The notes below the pieces were generated by a model. That model did no database searches and was not told where the DNA came from. It was given only the letters and a program-made list of their open reading frames with translations. This document shows, piece after piece, positions 53,267 to 61,803 of a stretch of 64,000 nucleotides of DNA (positions are counted from its first letter, which is position 1; the number at the start of each line of letters is the position of its first letter). A program made the position numbers and the translations under genes. Source of the stretch: Fidelibacterota bacterium UBA2986. GTDB taxonomy: Bacteria > Fidelibacterota > Marinisomatia > Marinisomatales > AB-629-J13. The stretch spans positions 1 through 64,000 of the forward strand of contig DEAI01000008.1 in assembly GCA_002346675.1 (NCBI GenBank). Direction: 5' to 3'.

Positions 53267-53796
53267 GAGTATTAATATTTTTTATACTGACCTTTTTTTT
53301 AAACACAGGATGTGCAGTTAAAAGTGTACAGGGGATTCCAGGGGAAAAAGGTGAACCTGGTCAAATTGGACCGCAAGGCCCACCAGGAGAAAAGGGAGAA
53401 AAGGGAGAAAAGGGAGAAAAGGGGAAAAAAGGTAAAGATGGGGAAAGTTTACCAAAAGAATTATTATTAAAATTAGAAAATATAGTTGCTCAGGATTCAT
53501 CCGAAATAGTAATAGATGTGGAAGTTTACAGCTTTGGTCTTGCACCTAGAATAACGGGTTTTGTTTTTATGACCAACTATGGAAATCTTTATAAACTAGA
53601 AAATATAAACCCTCAGAAAATTGGGGAAACGATAGAATATATCGGTCGTATTGATGAAAAAGTAAATTTTGTAAGTCTTGCACGAACAGCTTATGCTGAT
53701 GATATTAAACAATATTTTACATCTACTACACAATCTGGAGATATTTATATATCGGAAGATTTAATAAATTGGAAATTTAGAGGTTCTGTATTTTAA
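53263..53796 (+). CDS. Lipoprotein with collagen-like Gly-X-Y repeats
   Basis: The product is 177 residues. The signal is lipoprotein type (MRVLIFFILTFFLNTGC, lipobox LNTGC, Cys17). About 13 Gly-X-Y triplets follow (GIPGEKGEPGQIGPQGPPG then repeated GEK). The C-terminal 110 residues form a beta-rich domain of unknown family (IVIDVEVYSFGLAPRITGFV). The triplets would make a trimeric stalk holding the C-terminal domain away from the membrane. It overlaps the upstream membrane gene by ATGA, so the two are translationally coupled. Function unknown. Confidence 0.8.
   Translation: MRVLIFFILTFFLNTGCAVKSVQGIPGEKGEPGQIGPQGPPGEKGEKGEKGEKGKKGKDGESLPKELLLKLENIVAQDSSEIVIDVEVYSFGLAPRITGFVFMTNYGNLYKLENINPQKIGETIEYIGRIDEKVNFVSLARTAYADDIKQYFTSTTQSGDIYISEDLINWKFRGSVF
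53386..53421 (+). repeat. 9-bp tandem microrepeat (GGAGAAAAG, four copies)
   Basis: Four perfect head-to-tail copies of GGAGAAAAG encode Gly-Glu-Lys triplets in the collagen-like stalk. A degenerate fifth unit follows. The period is in-frame, so copy-number change would lengthen or shorten the stalk without frameshift. Confidence 0.9.
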
Positions 53797-53818
53797 TAAT
53801 TCTAATTTTATGTTTTAT

Positions 53819-53892
53819 GCCCCGGTAGCTCAGCTGGATAGAGCAACAGCCTTCTAAGCTGTGGGCCACAGGTTCGAATCCTGTCCGGGGTA
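53819..53892 (+). tRNA. tRNA-Arg (TCT anticodon)
   Basis: A full cloverleaf is seen. The acceptor GCCCCGG pairs with CCGGGGT (G1-U72 wobble). The D-arm contains AGCTCAGCTGGATAGAGC. The anticodon stem ACAGC/GCTGT has loop CTTCTAA, giving anticodon TCT for AGA. The T-arm is CAGGTTCGAATCCTG. CCA is not encoded. The discriminator is A. Confidence 0.95.
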
Positions 53893-54065
53893 CACTTTTT
53901 GAGTTTATTCAAAAGTTTTGTAATCTACAAAAAAATCCTGTACAAAATTTCTCATCTAAAAATAGTAATTTCAATTTTATAGTTTTTAAATTTTATTATC
54001 TAATTTATATAACAATTAGTCTAAAATTGGATTGCCATTAAGATAATTATATTTGAAATACTCTT

Positions 54066-55442
54066 GTGAATCAGCCTATTTTAACTACAATAATTACATC
54101 TGAAACACCAAAAAATCTACAAACCCTTAAGGAGGAATATTTAGATTTAGGTTGGATTCTTTCTAAAAAGATATCAAAATATTCGATAGAATTATCATTT
54201 CAAAATACTAGCCAAGTGAAAATTGAATGTCATTCAAACGGATTAATGAAGACGTTTGTCCAATTAAATAAAGATGGATTAAAACAGGGACATACAATTA
54301 AATGGTTTATTTCTGGGAAAAAACAGGAAAAAAAAAGATTTAACTGTGGTGTACAACATGGAAGGTTTAGTGTGTGGAATTCAGATGGAATTATATTGCA
54401 GAAAGGTGAATATAAAAACGGCCAGGAACATGGGTTATGGATTGATAACTATAATAATGGGAAGATACGGCATAAACAAAATTGGTTTTCGGGGAAGAAA
54501 GATGGTGTATCTAAACGCTGGTATCCAAATGGGATACTGAAAGAACATGGGAAATATCAAAAAGGACAAAAATATGGAAAATGGATTTCTTGGGATAACA
54601 CCAACCAAAAGAAAGAAGAATCACATTTTGAGTATGGTGTTCTCAATGGCTCTATCAAGCGGTGGAACCATAATGGGAATGTGTGTTTAAATGGATTTTA
54701 CCGAAATGGGAAAAAGGTAGACACTTGGAGAAAGTATCACAAAAATGGTAAAGAACTGGAAGAAGTTCATTTTGCTGAGGGACGAAAAACAGGAACAATG
54801 AAAATGTGGCATCAAAATGGACGGTTGATCCAGAAAAATATTTTTAAAGATGATGTCCCCCAAGGAAAACAAATAAGCTGGTTTACAAGCGGACATAAAA
54901 AAGAAGACGGTACATTTATAAATGGAGAACAAAATGGTACCTGGGAAGCTTGGTATGACAATGGAAAAAGGAAATCTTTGATTACATACAAAATGGGAGT
55001 TCGTTGTGGCAAATTTCAGACATGGTTTTCTAACAACCGAAAGAAAGAAGAAGGTACCTACGAAAATGGAAAGAAAGATAATATGTGGAAAAGATGGTCC
55101 AGAGATGGCCAAATAGAATCAGAGTTCCGATACCAAAATGGATTACGACACGGACTGTGTAAACAATGGTATCCTAATGGAGAAAAAGCATTTAAAATTC
55201 AATATGAAAATGGTAAGTATCACGGAGATTGGTTTGAATGGAATGATAAGGGAAATCTGAAAAAAAATCAACAATTCATTCATGGAATCCAAAATGGAAA
55301 ATGTACCCATTGGCATGATAACGGAATCAAAAAATTAGATTGTTTTTTTAAAAATGGAGAAATGAATGGGAAATTTATCCAATGGGATACTTCTGGAGAA
55401 ATTATTCAGGAATTTACTTATAGCCGAGGGGTGGTAACATGA
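54066..55442 (+). CDS. MORN/YwqK-type repeat protein
   Basis: The GTG start gives 458 residues. From about residue 70 to the end there are roughly 15 repeats of about 23-25 residues with the core N-G-x-x-x-G-x-W-x-x-W-x-x-x-G. Examples are NGQEHGLWIDNYNNGKIRHK, NGEQNGTWEAWYDNGKR and NGLRHGLCKQWYPNGEK. These are MORN_2 (YwqK-like) beta-hairpin repeats. There is no signal peptide, so it is probably cytoplasmic. The stop overlaps the start of the prolyl oligopeptidase gene (ATGA). Such repeats bind proteins or lipids in other systems; the target here is unknown. Confidence 0.85.
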   Translation: MNQPILTTIITSETPKNLQTLKEEYLDLGWILSKKISKYSIELSFQNTSQVKIECHSNGLMKTFVQLNKDGLKQGHTIKWFISGKKQEKKRFNCGVQHGRFSVWNSDGIILQKGEYKNGQEHGLWIDNYNNGKIRHKQNWFSGKKDGVSKRWYPNGILKEHGKYQKGQKYGKWISWDNTNQKKEESHFEYGVLNGSIKRWNHNGNVCLNGFYRNGKKVDTWRKYHKNGKELEEVHFAEGRKTGTMKMWHQNGRLIQKNIFKDDVPQGKQISWFTSGHKKEDGTFINGEQNGTWEAWYDNGKRKSLITYKMGVRCGKFQTWFSNNRKKEEGTYENGKKDNMWKRWSRDGQIESEFRYQNGLRHGLCKQWYPNGEKAFKIQYENGKYHGDWFEWNDKGNLKKNQQFIHGIQNGKCTHWHDNGIKKLDCFFKNGEMNGKFIQWDTSGEIIQEFTYSRGVVT

Positions 55443-57580
55443 TACAAATAAAAAAAAAATTAACATCAATCTTTCTGATCTTTGTGATCATCTCAATATT
55501 CGTCTTTTCAAAATTTGTGAATCATCCCAGATATTTCTATCCAAAATCAAAAAAAGTAAATGTCGTAGATTCATATCATGGTGTTCAAATTGAGGACCCC
55601 TACCGCTGGCTTGAAGATGACCAATCTAAGGAGACCAAAAGATGGGTCAATTCCCAAAACAGAACCACAAATCGTTTTTTAAATAAAATTTCATACAGAA
55701 ATAAAATAAAAGAAAGGCTTACAGAATTAAATGATTACGAAAAGTATTCAACTCCCTTTCAAGAAGGGGATAAATTTTATTTTTATAAAAATGATGGATT
55801 ACAAAATCAATGGGTGCTTTATGTTCAAGATGAGATAGGTTCTGAACCTAAACTTCTGCTAGATCCAAACACATTCTCTGATGATGGAACAGTTGCAATA
55901 AGTGGTATTTATTTTTCCCATGACAGCCGATATCTCGGATATGCTATTAGTTCATCCGGCTCAGACTGGAAAGAATTTCATATTTTAGATTTAAATTTGA
56001 GGAAAAATCTTGGAGATCATATTAAATGGATAAAATTTTCAGGGATGGCTTGGGCTGAATCAGGATTTTTCTATTCTACTTTCCCAAAACCAATGGAAGG
56101 GGAAGAATTATCAGGGACAAATGAAAACAGCAAAGTTTATTTTCACAAATTAGGCACAGACCAAAATTCAGATATATTAATTTTTGAAGATCCTGAAAAT
56201 CCAAGACATTCACCTTATGTCAGTACAACCGAGGATAATCAATTTTTGATCTTATACCAATCCAAGGGAACTCACGGAAATACGGTAGCAATAAAAAAAA
56301 TAACTAAACCCAATAACTCTTTCTTATCGGTCATTTCTGATTTTGAGGGAGAACATGGAATAGTACACAATATAGGTAATTCATTTTATATGGTGACAGA
56401 CCGCAATGCACCAAAAAATCGACTGGTTTCCTTTACATTGGATAAACCTGAAATGAAAAACTGGATTGAGATCCTTCCCGAGAGTGAACACACTCTTCAA
56501 ACAGTTTCATTCGCTGGAGATAAACTCATCGCTGTTTATATGGTTAATGCTCAAGACAAGGCATTTGTCTATACTCATGGTGGCGACTTTATTCAGGAAG
56601 TACAACTACCTTCACCAGGTAGCTTGAGTGGTTTTAGTGGGAAGAAATATTCCCAAGAGGTCTTTTACAGTTTCGAAACCTTTAATCAACCCAAAACAAT
56701 ATACAGATTCAATTTAAACACTTTGAGTTCTGAAGTTTATAAGACATCTGGAATAGCATTTTCGCCAAATAATTTAGTTACATCACAAACATTTTATCCA
56801 AGTAAAGACGGAACGCAAATTCCAATCTTCATAACTCATGATAAATCCATCAAGATGGATGGGTCAAATCCAACATTACTATACGCATATGGAGGATTCA
56901 ACATCAGTATGCAACCATTTTTTAGTTCCTCTAATATCATTTTACTAGAAAATGGAGGAGTTTACGCCCTCGCATGTGTAAGAGGTGGCGGTGAATATGG
57001 AGACAACTGGCATAAGTCTGGAATGCTTGAAAATAAACAAAATGTATTTGATGATTTTATTGCAGGTGCAGAATTCTTAATCCAATCCGGCTATACATCT
57101 CCTGAAAAACTTGCTATACGAGGAGGTTCTAATGGTGGGCTCTTAATAGGTGCTGTTATAAATCAACGCCCAGATTTATACAAGGTTGCTTTTCCTGCAG
57201 TGGGTGTTATGGATATGCTTCGCTATCATCTTTTTACAATAGGATGGGCATGGGCAGTTGAATATGGAAGCAGTGATGATTCTGACCATTTTTATAACCT
57301 ATTATCTTATTCCCCTCTTCATAATATAAACACCAATCAAATTTACCCGGCTACTTTGATTACTACTGCAGACCATGATGACAGAGTTGTTCCAGCACAT
57401 TCCTTTAAGTATGCTGCTACTATTCAAGAAAAAAAATGGGACAATCCAAATCCACTATTAATAAGAATTGAAACAAAAGCAGGTCATGGAGCAGGGAAAC
57501 CCACTTCTAAATACATTGAGGAACAGGCAGATATTTGGTCATTTATGTATTACAATATGAATGAGAAGATTTCTTATTAA
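55439..57580 (+). CDS. Prolyl oligopeptidase family (S9A) peptidase, membrane anchored
   Basis: The product is 713 residues. An N-terminal helix (LTSIFLIFVIISIFVFSKF) anchors or exports it. The propeller starts HGVQIEDPYRWLEDDQSKET. The hydrolase domain carries the catalytic triad: Ser about 564 in IRGGSNGGLLIG, Asp about 648 in TADHDDRVVPAHS, and His about 683 in KAGHGAGKPTSK. It cuts short peptides after proline. It is coupled to the MORN-repeat gene upstream and to a small barrel-like gene downstream (stop and start share a base). Confidence 0.95.
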   Translation: MIQIKKKLTSIFLIFVIISIFVFSKFVNHPRYFYPKSKKVNVVDSYHGVQIEDPYRWLEDDQSKETKRWVNSQNRTTNRFLNKISYRNKIKERLTELNDYEKYSTPFQEGDKFYFYKNDGLQNQWVLYVQDEIGSEPKLLLDPNTFSDDGTVAISGIYFSHDSRYLGYAISSSGSDWKEFHILDLNLRKNLGDHIKWIKFSGMAWAESGFFYSTFPKPMEGEELSGTNENSKVYFHKLGTDQNSDILIFEDPENPRHSPYVSTTEDNQFLILYQSKGTHGNTVAIKKITKPNNSFLSVISDFEGEHGIVHNIGNSFYMVTDRNAPKNRLVSFTLDKPEMKNWIEILPESEHTLQTVSFAGDKLIAVYMVNAQDKAFVYTHGGDFIQEVQLPSPGSLSGFSGKKYSQEVFYSFETFNQPKTIYRFNLNTLSSEVYKTSGIAFSPNNLVTSQTFYPSKDGTQIPIFITHDKSIKMDGSNPTLLYAYGGFNISMQPFFSSSNIILLENGGVYALACVRGGGEYGDNWHKSGMLENKQNVFDDFIAGAEFLIQSGYTSPEKLAIRGGSNGGLLIGAVINQRPDLYKVAFPAVGVMDMLRYHLFTIGWAWAVEYGSSDDSDHFYNLLSYSPLHNINTNQIYPATLITTADHDDRVVPAHSFKYAATIQEKKWDNPNPLLIRIETKAGHGAGKPTSKYIEEQADIWSFMYYNMNEKISY

Positions 57581-58140
57581 TGATAAAAATTAGATTATAC
57601 TTTCTTTTCATTTTTCTTTCGAATATCTTGTTAGGATTTGAAAATACTAAAGGCAAACGTACAGAGTTTACTCAATCATTTGAAATAGGAATGGGCCTAG
57701 GGTACTTTATGCCAAGAACCGTATTCACCAACTCTCAATCTTTTACAATCTCCTCCCTCTGGAAAATGACTCCTAATTACGGAATTAGGTTAAACATTCT
57801 AAATACTGCTCTTCATCATAATAGTGTAGATAGTTCTCGCAACTTAATTAATATTAGCCCTGGAGTTGAATTAACACTAAAAGTCAATGAAAAGGCAAAA
57901 GGATATACTCTTATCGACATCGGATTTATTGAAGATGAAAAAGATGCATTGTTCATTTTTGGAGCAGGTATTAAATACAGAATAAAAGATTGCTACACAA
58001 TATATTTTGAACTAAGAGATTTTCATAAAAGTCTCGGAGTTCCATTTGTCACATTTCCTAGAAGCCAAGCGGGTATTCAAGGTAAAGGAGGATCAAAGTA
58101 CCTCGATTTTCAAATACGATTACATTATCAAATAAATTAA
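57580..58140 (+). CDS. Exported small beta-barrel-like protein
   Basis: The product is 186 residues. A signal peptide (LYFLFIFLSNILLGF) is followed by alternating polar/hydrophobic strands (FEIGMGLGYFMPRTVF, GYTLIDIGFIE, LFIFGAGIKYRIKDCYTIYF). It ends FQIRLHYQIN, a typical outer-membrane barrel terminus. It resembles OmpW/OmpX-size barrels but no family was recognised. Coupled to the peptidase gene, it may act in the same envelope step; that is inference. Confidence 0.68.
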   Translation: MIKIRLYFLFIFLSNILLGFENTKGKRTEFTQSFEIGMGLGYFMPRTVFTNSQSFTISSLWKMTPNYGIRLNILNTALHHNSVDSSRNLINISPGVELTLKVNEKAKGYTLIDIGFIEDEKDALFIFGAGIKYRIKDCYTIYFELRDFHKSLGVPFVTFPRSQAGIQGKGGSKYLDFQIRLHYQIN

Positions 58141-58153
58141 TAAGGGGAAATAT

Positions 58154-58357
58154 ATGAAATCAGGAACAGTCAAAGAATACGACACAAGCAGAGGATTTGG
58201 GTTTATTTCCGGAGATGATGGCGAGGATTATTTCCTTCATATCAGTGGTCTTCGTGAACACCTAAAAAACAAAGGACTAAGAGAAGGGCAGAGGGTGTTG
58301 TTTGATGTAGATTTTGATATGAAAGGTGATCGGGCAATAAACGTTAGAATGGAGTGA
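58154..58357 (+). CDS. Cold-shock domain protein
   Basis: The product is 67 residues, a single cold-shock domain. The RNA-binding motifs are RGFGFISGDDGEDYFLHIS (RNP1 and RNP2). It binds single-stranded RNA or DNA. The AGGGG Shine-Dalgarno lies just before the ATG. Pyruvate kinase follows 12 bp later; no long cold-shock leader was seen. Confidence 0.92.
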   Translation: MKSGTVKEYDTSRGFGFISGDDGEDYFLHISGLREHLKNKGLREGQRVLFDVDFDMKGDRAINVRME

Positions 58358-58369
58358 TAATATTAAGAC

Positions 58370-59773
58370 ATGAACATTAGACGTACCAAAATTGTAGCGA
58401 CCTTTGGTCCTGCAACTGTAGCAAAAACAATTATAGAAAAAATGATAGTTGCTGGCGTGAATGTTGCAAGGATAAATATGTCTCATTACAATGAAAGTAT
58501 GAATATTGATGAACTGGTAAGAAATATAAGAGATATTTCAAAAAGATTAGATAAAAGTATTTCAATTATGATGGATCTACCAGGCCCCAAAATTAGAACC
58601 ACAAATAATGAAACTATCACTATTAAGAGAGGGGATTTATATACGCTGGGTTTACAAGCTGATATATCACTTAATCATAAGCTGAAGTTTAAAAACATTA
58701 AAAAAGGGGCTAAGGTTAAGATAGATGATGGGAAACTTTCATTTACAGTTCAAAAAATGATTTCTCATTCTCAATTATTGATTAAAGCAAAAAATGGAGG
58801 AAGTGTATTCCCACGAAAAGGAGTAAATATATCTGGTCTAGATATTAATCTACCAACTGCAGGAAAACAGGACCTAAAATTTGTTAATTTGGCAATTAAA
58901 CTAAATCTAGATTGGATCGCTATGAGCTTTGTCAGGTCTGCAAGTGACAGGGCAATAATTGATCAATTATTGAATAAATCTAAACATCAAATTCCAATAA
59001 TTGCAAAGATAGAAAAATCTGAAGCTATAGAAAATTTAGCTGATATCATAGATGCGTTTGATGGAATTCTAGTTGCAAGAGGGGATCTTGGATTAGAATT
59101 AGATCTTGAGAAAGTTCCAACACTACAGAAAAAAATTATTCGAAAATGCAACCTGAAATGTAAACCTGTCATTGTTGCAACACAAATGCTGGAATCAATG
59201 ATAGAAAATCCTATACCCACTAGAGCAGAGGTGAGCGATGTTGCAAGTGCAATTTATGATGGTTCTGATGCAATCATGCTATCTGGGGAAACGGCTATAG
59301 GTAAATTCCCTCTTGAATGTGTTAGAATGATGAAGTCAATAGCGTCTAATGTGGAAAATGAGATATTAGAAAATGAGGAGTTTTTCAACTTAATTCCATC
59401 ACCAGATAAAACGAACTCTAGAAATGCGATCTGTGCATCTGCCTTTGAGATGGCAAAAGATTTATCTTTAAAAATAATGATTATTATGACTGAGTCAGGA
59501 AGTACAGGGAATACAATGTCTAGTTTTAGGCCATCATCATTAATATTTGCAATGACACCATCGGAAGAAGTTTATAGAAAATTATCTCTATCTTGGGGGG
59601 TCACACCAGTAAAGGTTAAAAAATATAAATCAACAGATCAGATGCTTAAATTTTGCAGAAAGTTTTTAATTGAAAATAGTATCATTAAAGAGGGAGAGCA
59701 ATTTATTATGACAGCGGGTATTCCCGTTGGAATCACCGGTACCACAAATATGATTAAAATCGAAACTATTTAA
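58370..59773 (+). CDS. pyk: Pyruvate kinase
   Basis: The product is 467 residues. RRTKIVATFGPATVAKTIIE is at the N-terminus, then VARINMSHYNES and MDLPGPKIRTTNNE. The active site is IAKIEKSEAIENLADIIDAF with GILVARGDLGLELDLEKVP. VATQMLESMIENPIPTRAEV and GSDAIMLSGETAIGKFPLE are intact. It converts phosphoenolpyruvate and ADP to pyruvate and ATP. About 80 bp of AT-rich sequence separates it from the convergent hydrolase gene, with no clear terminator. Confidence 0.96.
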   Translation: MNIRRTKIVATFGPATVAKTIIEKMIVAGVNVARINMSHYNESMNIDELVRNIRDISKRLDKSISIMMDLPGPKIRTTNNETITIKRGDLYTLGLQADISLNHKLKFKNIKKGAKVKIDDGKLSFTVQKMISHSQLLIKAKNGGSVFPRKGVNISGLDINLPTAGKQDLKFVNLAIKLNLDWIAMSFVRSASDRAIIDQLLNKSKHQIPIIAKIEKSEAIENLADIIDAFDGILVARGDLGLELDLEKVPTLQKKIIRKCNLKCKPVIVATQMLESMIENPIPTRAEVSDVASAIYDGSDAIMLSGETAIGKFPLECVRMMKSIASNVENEILENEEFFNLIPSPDKTNSRNAICASAFEMAKDLSLKIMIIMTESGSTGNTMSSFRPSSLIFAMTPSEEVYRKLSLSWGVTPVKVKKYKSTDQMLKFCRKFLIENSIIKEGEQFIMTAGIPVGITGTTNMIKIETI

Positions 59774-59854
59774 TGAGTAAAGATTATATTGATATTTTTA
59801 TGCTAAATTTTCAGATAGAAAACTGCAAACCTTATAATCAGATTAATTCAATAA

Positions 59855-60511
59855 TTATTTTTGTATAAAATTCCTAATTATTTTCATAGCTGTAAGTGGA
59901 ATTTTATGTTTCTCATCATAAGTATGAAATTCTACTCTTTGTCCTAACTCTTCACATAGATTCTTCAACTCAACTCCCTTTTCCATCGGGACAATTTTAT
60001 CGTTATTACCATGTAAAATTAAAATCGGACTGAAATTTTGGCTTGACTTTATTTTCAAAAGATTAATATAGTCTTTTCTTATAAACCCAGCGATTGATAT
60101 TATTCCATTCACTTTTGATTTTAAATATAATCCTGCTCCTGCAGAAAGAGCAGCACCCTGAGAAAAACCTAATAGAAATATTTTAATTTTTCTATTAAGT
60201 TGCTCCTTAAAATAATCCACAATATTATCAATAATTTGAAAAGATAATAAGATTTCTTTCTTCGAAGGAGGAATCTCTTGATACCAAGAAAATCCTTTGG
60301 GACTATTTTGTGCTTTGAAAGGAGCTCGAGGGAAAACCCACAGAGAGTTAGGTAATCTCACACCGATAGAAACAGGAATTAAAGAATGTTCATCTCCGGT
60401 CCAACCATGAAGTGCAATGATTATAGTTTTGCATGTTTTCCCAAACTGCTTGAACTGGAATTCAGTATTAGATAATTCAGATCTTAGATCAGGATAGTCT
60501 ACTTCTCTCAT
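59855..60511 (-). CDS. Phospholipase/carboxylesterase-type alpha/beta hydrolase
   Basis: The start was set at the ATG giving MREVDYPDLR, preceded by GGAGG; an upstream ATG would add 11 residues inside the MBL gene. The product is about 218 residues. Motifs: ALHGWTGDEHSLIPV (oxyanion region), FLLGFSQGAALSAGAGLYL with the serine in GFSQG, ILILHGNNDKIVPMEKG (Asp), and a C-terminal His in YDEKHKIP. It is a serine esterase of the PF02230 type; the substrate is unknown. It overlaps the MBL gene by 23 bp. Confidence 0.9.
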   Translation of the reverse strand: MREVDYPDLRSELSNTEFQFKQFGKTCKTIIIALHGWTGDEHSLIPVSIGVRLPNSLWVFPRAPFKAQNSPKGFSWYQEIPPSKKEILLSFQIIDNIVDYFKEQLNRKIKIFLLGFSQGAALSAGAGLYLKSKVNGIISIAGFIRKDYINLLKIKSSQNFSPILILHGNNDKIVPMEKGVELKNLCEELGQRVEFHTYDEKHKIPLTAMKIIRNFIQK

Positions 60512-61154
60512 ATTCCTCCATACGCTGAACAAAATCATCTTCATCCTCAGCTTGAAGCAGTGGACTGATTTTTATATTTTTCTTAATGGAACAGTAGGGC
60601 TCAGGTCCATAGTCATGTCCGGGGAAAATAGTAATATCCCCCTGTAATGTTAATAGTTTGCTGTAAACTGATTTATACAATGTCCTTACATTTGAACCAA
60701 TACTAATGGTTCTCCCTGTCCTTCCAATGAATACTGTATCACCTGTGAACAAAGAGTCATTAAACAAGAAACAACAACTGTCAGGATAATGGCCAGGAGT
60801 GTGAAGAACTTTTATCTTAATGTGATTCAAAGGTAAAATATCACCATCCATAATCGTGATGGTTTTTTCACAATGTTTTTCAAACGAAGAACCCTTAAAA
60901 AGATAAATTTTAACTTTTGGATTCTTTTTCACATATTGGTCTAGATAAGCAACATGGTCACCATGTGTATGCGTAATTAAAATATCTGTTATTTTATCCT
61001 GGAGTTTTATGGGCAGATTATTTAATGGGACTGAAGCATCTACAGACCAAACCTTATCAAGTCTATTATTTCCAACTAAATATGTAATATTTTTATCATA
61101 CCCGCCTAAAAATGCAGTTATGTTATAATCTCTCTCTCTAAGCGAATAAAGCAT
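60489..61154 (-). CDS. MBL-fold metallo-hydrolase (glyoxalase II / persulfide dioxygenase-like)
   Basis: The product is 221 residues. The metal motif THTHGDHVAYLD is complete, with His in HTPGHYPDS, Asp in LFTGDTVFIGRTGRT, and His in FPGHDYGP. The GRTGRT segment fits hydroxyacylglutathione hydrolase or ETHE1-type persulfide dioxygenase. Which one cannot be decided from sequence alone. It is co-oriented with the downstream esterase. A 97-bp divergent gap follows at its start. Confidence 0.88.
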   Translation of the reverse strand: MLYSLRERDYNITAFLGGYDKNITYLVGNNRLDKVWSVDASVPLNNLPIKLQDKITDILITHTHGDHVAYLDQYVKKNPKVKIYLFKGSSFEKHCEKTITIMDGDILPLNHIKIKVLHTPGHYPDSCCFLFNDSLFTGDTVFIGRTGRTISIGSNVRTLYKSVYSKLLTLQGDITIFPGHDYGPEPYCSIKKNIKISPLLQAEDEDDFVQRMEEYERSRLS

Positions 61155-61251
61155 GATAATTTGATATGTTTTTTGTAGGATTCAGTTTATTTTCTGTTGG
61201 AAAATTAATTGATTTTTTATTTGAATTTACTTTTTAAGTTAGGGAAATTTT

Positions 61252-61464
61252 ATGCGTAAGGTAGCGATTTATCTCATTGCCGGGGGAATCATTCTCTTAA
61301 GTCTAAAGTTTATCACAATAATTCTTCAATTTTTAACTTCACACCCTATTATTGGATTAGGAATTTTTATTATTACGGTTGGAATTTTACTGTTTTTACT
61401 TGATATCTATCGAGAAAATCAAATCTCCAAAGATTCTGAGCCATTTAGGGGAGTGAAAAAATGA
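61252..61464 (+). CDS. Small two-helix membrane protein
   Basis: The product is 70 residues. Two adjacent transmembrane helices (VAIYLIAGGIILLSLKFITI and PIIGLGIFIITVGILLFLLD) are followed by a short charged tail. No family was recognised. The AGGGAA Shine-Dalgarno is good. Its TGA overlaps the start of the YbjQ-type gene (ATGA), so the two are coupled. Confidence 0.7.
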   Translation: MRKVAIYLIAGGIILLSLKFITIILQFLTSHPIIGLGIFIITVGILLFLLDIYRENQISKDSEPFRGVKK

Positions 61465-61781
61465 TTATTGTCACTACTGAAAATATTTCTGGATATACCA
61501 TTATTGAAACGCTGGGAACAGTAATTGGAAATACCATCAGAGCACGGCATATTGGTAAAGACATTAGCGCAGTTCTAAGATCTGTAGTGGGGGGAAAAAT
61601 TAAGGAATACACCGGAATGCTAGCAGAATCAAGGGAACAATCTATTCAGCGAATGGTAGACAGAGCAAAAGAGCTTGGTGCTAACGGAATTGTAGGAGTA
61701 CGATTCCAAACTTCAATGATTTTACAAAGCACTGCAAAACTCTTAGTGTATCGCACAGCTGTCAAGTTATCAAAACACTAA
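61461..61781 (+). CDS. YbjQ/UPF0145 family protein
   Basis: The product is 106 residues, the family length. Diagnostic stretches are VTTENISGYTIIETLGTVIG, IRSVVGGKIKEYTG-like LRSVVGGKIKEYTGMLAES, and RAKELGANGIVGVRFQTSMI. The family (PF01906) has been called a putative heavy-metal-binding domain, without firm function. It is coupled to the membrane gene upstream. Confidence 0.92.
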   Translation: MIIVTTENISGYTIIETLGTVIGNTIRARHIGKDISAVLRSVVGGKIKEYTGMLAESREQSIQRMVDRAKELGANGIVGVRFQTSMILQSTAKLLVYRTAVKLSKH

Positions 61782-61803
61782 CCACATTAAGAAAGAATAA
61801 AAA

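Noticed and set aside
53318..53545. Minus-strand frame with Phe/Leu/Pro repeats
   Set aside because: It is the complement of the collagen-like repeat; the pattern is an artefact of the 9-bp unit.
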